NCBI GenBank assembly: GCA_025363575.1
Contig: JANYDM010000003.1
Location: 1-64,000, forward strand
Direction of reading: 5' to 3'
From: Betaproteobacteria bacterium
GTDB taxonomy: Bacteria > Pseudomonadota > Gammaproteobacteria > Burkholderiales > SG8-41
DNA length: 64,000 nt
Position 1 is the first letter of the stretch. Each line of letters starts with the position of its first letter. This document shows positions 60,678 through 64,000 of the stretch, in pieces. The notes under the pieces were generated by a model that was not told the origin of the DNA, did no database searches, and was given only the letters and a program-made list of their open reading frames with translations. The position numbers and the translations under genes were made by a program.

Positions 60678-60700
60678 CCTGTCAGGAAAAACCTGACAGG
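60678..60700. promoter_or_regulatory. Perfect inverted repeat upstream of the GntR gene (candidate operator)
   Basis: CCTGTCAGG (60678-60686) and CCTGACAGG (60692-60700) are separated by AAAAA. The length and symmetry suit a dimeric winged-helix regulator. A hairpin role is also possible. It lies in the 250-bp gap between the GntR gene and the small XRE gene. Confidence 0.55.
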
Positions 60701-60847
60701 TACCGTCAATAGCGCTGTGCGTATCGAAGAACTGCAATCCTGGCGAGGTACGAACGAAAACGCATCGCCGCAGACAGCGGCAATGCGGAAAAACGTCATG
60801 CACTAATTTTGTTTGCGGCGCCAGCGCGCCGCGACCGGATGCGGGCT

Positions 60848-61066
60848 CTAAGCGCGCAGTCTTTTCAGCGCTGCCAGTGATTCACTGCCATACGCAAGCT
60901 CGATCAGCATTCTTAAAGGCAGAGGCAGCCGGCGGCTGCCGGTTTCGTAGCGGCTGCCCGCGCTCTGCGTGACGCCGACACGCGGCCAGAATTCATCCTG
61001 CCTCAATTTGAGCTTGACGCGCAGCTTATGCGCGCGTTCGCCATTGGTGACTTTGATATTTTTCAT
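60848..61066 (-). CDS. Small XRE-type helix-turn-helix regulator
   Basis: A protein of 72 residues, start at MKNIKVTNGERAH, preceded by AAAGAAC. The HTH reads LRVKLKLRQDEFWPRVGVTQSAGSRYETG, with the recognition helix 'SAGSRYETG' typical of Cro/C1-type proteins, followed by a short helical tail (MLIELAYGSESLAALKRL). There is no obvious partner gene, and the target is unknown. It lies between the GntR regulator and the radical SAM gene. Confidence 0.75.
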   Translation of the reverse strand: MKNIKVTNGERAHKLRVKLKLRQDEFWPRVGVTQSAGSRYETGSRRLPLPLRMLIELAYGSESLAALKRLRA

Positions 61067-61324
61067 GTTCTTTCGGGGGGGGTAAACGCGAGTCCCGCAT
61101 GACTGCAACTCGCTGGGCAAGGCTATTCTGTATTTCTATCATCCGGATGATTCGCATTTTACCGTGATTCAGGCCGCAAGCAAGCGCCGCGGGACGGGTG
61201 GCGGGATGGTTCCCGCCGGCGACCGGTGACGTGGCGCCGTCCGTTGCGTATTGCATGCGCGGAAGACGCCGACGGTTACCGACGCGGTCTTTACTTGTGC
61301 CGCCCGCTTGGCTAACGTGACGGC

Positions 61325-62434
61325 ATGCCACTGAAAACCGTGAATCACCAGCACGCCGCGCCGCATAAAGGGCGCGGCGCCGCTATCAATCCCGAAGGCA
61401 GGTTCGAGAACGTCGTGCGCGAGGCGGTGGACGATGGCTGGAATTCGGTGCCCGAAGACGATCTGCCGCAGCTTAAAACCCACGTGACGATCGAGCGCGC
61501 GAAAACCATTATTTCGCGCAACCAGTCGCCTGACGTGCCGTTCATGCAGTCCATAAACCCGTATCGCGGCTGCGAGCACGGCTGCATCTATTGCTATGCG
61601 CGGCCTAGCCATGCCTATGTCAATCTTTCCCCGGGGATCGATTTCGAGACGCGGCTGTTCGCCAAGATCAACGCGCCTGAGCTCTTGCGCGCCGAGCTTG
61701 CCAAGCCGGGCTACCAATGCGAATTGATCGCGCTCGGCGCCAACACCGATCCGTACCAGCCGATCGAGCGCGAATACCGGATCACGCGCGGCATCCTCGA
61801 GGTGCTCGCGGCATGCGATCACCCGGTCGGCATCGTCACCAAGAACGCGATGATCGAGCGCGATATCGATATCCTGGCGCCCATGGCGAAGAAAAATCTC
61901 GTCAACGTTTACATCTCGGTCAACAATCTCGACCACGATCTCGCGCGGCGGCTGGAGCCGCGCTGCTCTGCCCCGGCGCGGCGCCTGGAGGCGATCAGGC
62001 GCCTGTCGGCAGCGGGCATACCCACCGGCGTGCTGGTCGCGCCCGTTATTCCATTTCTGACCGACCACGAGATCGAGCCTGTGCTCAAAGCCGCGCACGC
62101 CGCCGGCGCCTGCAGCGCGGGGTATGTATTGATGCGCTTGCCCTATGAAGTGAAAGATCTGTTCCGGGACTGGCTTGAGGTACACTACCCGCTGAAGGCG
62201 AAGCACGTGATGAGCCGCGTGCAGCAGATGCGCGGCGGACGCGACAACGACCCGGATTTCGGCACACGCATGAGCGGCAGCGGTGAGTTCGCCGATCTGC
62301 TGCGCAAGCGTTTCGATATCGCGAGCAAACGGCATGGCTTCGATACCTCGAAGCGTCACCGTTCGCCGGTAGCAACGCTGTTCAAGCCGCCGGTAGTGCG
62401 CAAAGCCGGCGACACGCAGCTCGCGTTGTTTTAG
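61325..62434 (+). CDS. PA0069-type radical SAM protein
   Basis: A protein of 369 residues. The opening HKGRGAAINPEGRFE and the cluster motif GCEHGCIYCYAR (CxxxCxxC) are diagnostic of the PA0069/Rv2578c family, which is related to spore photoproduct lyase. ALGANTDPYQPIER and RVQQMRGGRDNDPDFG are further family blocks. The reaction is not established; a DNA-repair-like role has been suggested for the family. The ATG has little Shine-Dalgarno. It is the one gene here that looks like a broadly conserved core gene. Confidence 0.9.
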   Translation: MPLKTVNHQHAAPHKGRGAAINPEGRFENVVREAVDDGWNSVPEDDLPQLKTHVTIERAKTIISRNQSPDVPFMQSINPYRGCEHGCIYCYARPSHAYVNLSPGIDFETRLFAKINAPELLRAELAKPGYQCELIALGANTDPYQPIEREYRITRGILEVLAACDHPVGIVTKNAMIERDIDILAPMAKKNLVNVYISVNNLDHDLARRLEPRCSAPARRLEAIRRLSAAGIPTGVLVAPVIPFLTDHEIEPVLKAAHAAGACSAGYVLMRLPYEVKDLFRDWLEVHYPLKAKHVMSRVQQMRGGRDNDPDFGTRMSGSGEFADLLRKRFDIASKRHGFDTSKRHRSPVATLFKPPVVRKAGDTQLALF

Positions 62435-62463
62435 CAGGTCCTGACAATAATACGGAGGAGTGC

Positions 62464-63555
62464 ATGGGTATCGGACGACGCAGGTTCTTGGGCGGCATGG
62501 CCGCGGTCGGCGGGGCAGTGCTTGCGGGTTGCGCGGGAACCACCGAACAGCGCGGCATGCGCGGCTACGGCATGCGCGTGATCGACGCGCACGCGCACTG
62601 GCATTCGCCTGATTTCGTGGCGCTGCTCGAGAAAGAAGGCGCGTCGAACGGCGCGAAAATGAGCCGTGATGCGCGCGGTCAGGTCACGTTCAGCTTTCCG
62701 GGCTACACGACCGTATTTCAGGAAACCTATATGGATCCTGACATACGCCTTAAATACATGGATGCCACCGGCGTCGACATTCACGCGCTGTCGCTGACTT
62801 CGCCGATGGTGTACTGGGCGCCGCCCGCGTTCGGGTTGAAGCTCGCGCAGGTTTACAACGACAGTCTTTCCGCCGTGCACCTGAAGTATCCGCAGCGGTT
62901 TTACGGCCTGCTCACGTTGCCCATGCAGGCGCCCAATCTTGCCGTTCAGGAGCTCGACCGCGCGGCTAACCTTCCCGGCATGCGCGGGGTGTATCTCGCG
63001 ACGCATGTGATGGGCAAGAACCTGGACGATAAATCGTTCTGGCCGGTTTACGCGCGTTGCGAAGCGCTGGGTCTGCCCGTTCTGCTGCATCCGATCGACC
63101 CGGTCGGCGCCGACCGCATGAAGAACTACTACTTGCGTAATTTCCTCGGCAATCCGTACGACACCGGCATTGCCGCCGCCTCGTTGATGTTCGGCGGCGT
63201 GATGGATGCGTATCCCGCGCTCGAAGTGGTGCTGCCGCATGCCGGCGGCACATTCCCCGCGCTGATCGGGCGCATGACGCATGGCTCGGCGGTCCGTCCG
63301 GAAACCAAACATATGACAAAGGCGCCGATGACTTATCTGCGGCGCTTTCACTACGACACGATCAGCCACAGCCCGCAGATCATGGGCGACATCATCCGGC
63401 TCGTCGGCGCCGACCGTGTCGTGATGGGGACCGACCATCCGGCGGACATGAGCCTGGAGCGCCCGATCGAGTTCGTCGAGAGCATTCCGCGGCTGTCGGC
63501 TTACGAGCGCGAACTTATTCTCGGACGCAATTCAGCGCGCCTGCTCAAAATCTAG
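62464..63555 (+). CDS. Exported ACMSD-like amidohydrolase, probable lipoprotein
   Basis: A protein of 363 residues. The leader combines a Tat motif (GRRRFLGGMAAVGG) with a lipobox (AVLAGC), so it is probably exported folded and lipidated. The barrel has the HxH metal site VIDAHAHWHSPD, the metal His in VVLPHAGGTFPA and the Asp in MGTDHPADM. It is paralogous to the cytoplasmic protein at 15485. GGAGG precedes the ATG. A Bug receptor follows 22 bp later, suggesting that it binds the product or substrate in the periplasm. Confidence 0.85.
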   Translation: MGIGRRRFLGGMAAVGGAVLAGCAGTTEQRGMRGYGMRVIDAHAHWHSPDFVALLEKEGASNGAKMSRDARGQVTFSFPGYTTVFQETYMDPDIRLKYMDATGVDIHALSLTSPMVYWAPPAFGLKLAQVYNDSLSAVHLKYPQRFYGLLTLPMQAPNLAVQELDRAANLPGMRGVYLATHVMGKNLDDKSFWPVYARCEALGLPVLLHPIDPVGADRMKNYYLRNFLGNPYDTGIAAASLMFGGVMDAYPALEVVLPHAGGTFPALIGRMTHGSAVRPETKHMTKAPMTYLRRFHYDTISHSPQIMGDIIRLVGADRVVMGTDHPADMSLERPIEFVESIPRLSAYERELILGRNSARLLKI

Positions 63556-63576
63556 CCGCCAGTACCGGAGCAATCG

Positions 63577-64000
63577 ATGAACAAGACTTTTGCTATTTCC
63601 GCGCTCGCGATGTGCGCGTTTGCCGCGCAAGCACCTGCTGCCGATAACTTTCCCAGCCGGCCGATTCGTTTGATCACGCCTGCGGCCCCGGGGGGCACCA
63701 CTGACTTTCTGGCACGGCTCGTTGGCATCAAGCTCGCCGAAGTGCTCAAGCAGCAGGTGGTGGTCGACAATCGCGCGAGCGCTTCCGGTGTCGTGGCTGC
63801 CGACATCACCGCGCATTCGCCGCCCGACGGCTACACGCTGATCCTGGTCTACCACCAACACACGGTAAATGCGGCGCTCAATCCGAAGCTCCCGTACAAG
63901 GTGCTCGACGATTTCACGCCGATAACGCAGCTGACCGCGGCCGGCCTGCTGCTGCTCGTGAATCCTTCGTCGCCGCCCAAAACACTGAAGGAATTCGTCG
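63577..64000 (+). CDS. Bug/TctC-family solute receptor, N-terminal part (cut by window edge)
   Basis: The visible 141 residues start with a leader (MNKTFAISALAMCAFAAQAPAA). The mature start is FPSRPIRLITPAAPGGTTDFLARL, a TPAAPGG variant of the usual loop, followed by VVVDNRASASGVVAAD, PPDGYTLIL and KLPYKVLDDF. It is the eighth Bug receptor in the window. Its position after the exported amidohydrolase suggests a shared operon. The C-terminal domain is outside the window. Confidence 0.9.
   Translation, partial: MNKTFAISALAMCAFAAQAPAADNFPSRPIRLITPAAPGGTTDFLARLVGIKLAEVLKQQVVVDNRASASGVVAADITAHSPPDGYTLILVYHQHTVNAALNPKLPYKVLDDFTPITQLTAAGLLLLVNPSSPPKTLKEFV

Overview
The window is GC-rich and gene-dense, and it looks like a chromosomal accessory/catabolic region of a Betaproteobacterium, most likely Burkholderiales or an uncultured relative. 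The main reason is eight orphan Bug/TctC-type solute receptors (one cut by the window edge) plus one receptor fragment, an expansion typical of that order. Two Liv-type ABC uptake clusters, many lactonase-like propellers, flavin monooxygenases, amidohydrolases and CocE-type hydrolases accompany them. No rRNA, tRNA, CRISPR array, prophage or replication origin was seen.

Layout. 1-8001: a minus-strand operon (FAD monooxygenase, Bug receptor, NHL propeller, start of a PQQ dehydrogenase), an SMP-30 lactonase, a type I phosphodiesterase, a NIPSNAP protein and a beta-hydroxyacid dehydrogenase. 8116-17728: one long plus-strand run with a CocE hydrolase, a zeta-GST-like protein, a complete Liv-type ABC transporter (receptor, H, M, G, F), an ACMSD-like amidohydrolase and an NHL propeller. 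17731-19849: an alpha/beta-hydrolase-fold protein that lacks the nucleophilic serine, and a third Liv-type receptor. 20039-26538: a VOC protein, an FAD monooxygenase and a second complete Liv-type transporter. 26558-30960: a small DUF2188-like gene, a 268-bp MITE-like element and a three-subunit molybdenum hydroxylase. 31123-34315: a PEP-mutase-fold lyase, a DUF1330 protein, a Bug receptor, a DUF433/PIN-like toxin-antitoxin pair and the 3' remnant of a second Bug gene.

34389-36128 is the most striking stretch. Three attC-like sites on the minus strand delimit three compact gene cassettes: brnTA, a frameshifted DUF1851/Tdi1-like immunity gene, and an LprI-type lysozyme-inhibitor gene. The 7-bp ends of successive cassettes match in the way integron recombination predicts, exactly for two cassettes and 6 of 7 for the third. 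No integrase gene is present, so this is a candidate CALIN (cluster of attC sites lacking an integrase). An AT-rich imperfect palindrome beyond 36128 may be another site or the attI side.

36314-42141 is a further catabolic block: two cupins, diverging from an acetolactate-synthase-like TPP enzyme, two SMP-30-like propellers and a Bug receptor. 42230-45077 holds a coiled-coil protein made of 36-residue repeats, one base upstream of a GAF-GAF-PAS-class III adenylate cyclase resembling CyaB1. 45261-64000 mixes an MmgE/PrpD protein, a Gfo/Idh oxidoreductase, further Bug receptors, an exported methyltransferase, a second CocE hydrolase, a SelA-like PLP enzyme coupled to a Bug receptor, a GntR/UTRA regulator with a palindrome upstream, a PA0069-type radical SAM protein and an exported amidohydrolase.

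Together the genes suggest scavenging of diverse organic acids and aromatic or lactone-type compounds. Periplasmic receptors bind ligands, and monooxygenases, hydrolases, lactonases and lyases process them. No substrate can be assigned from sequence alone. At least three families of intergenic palindromic repeats punctuate the operons.
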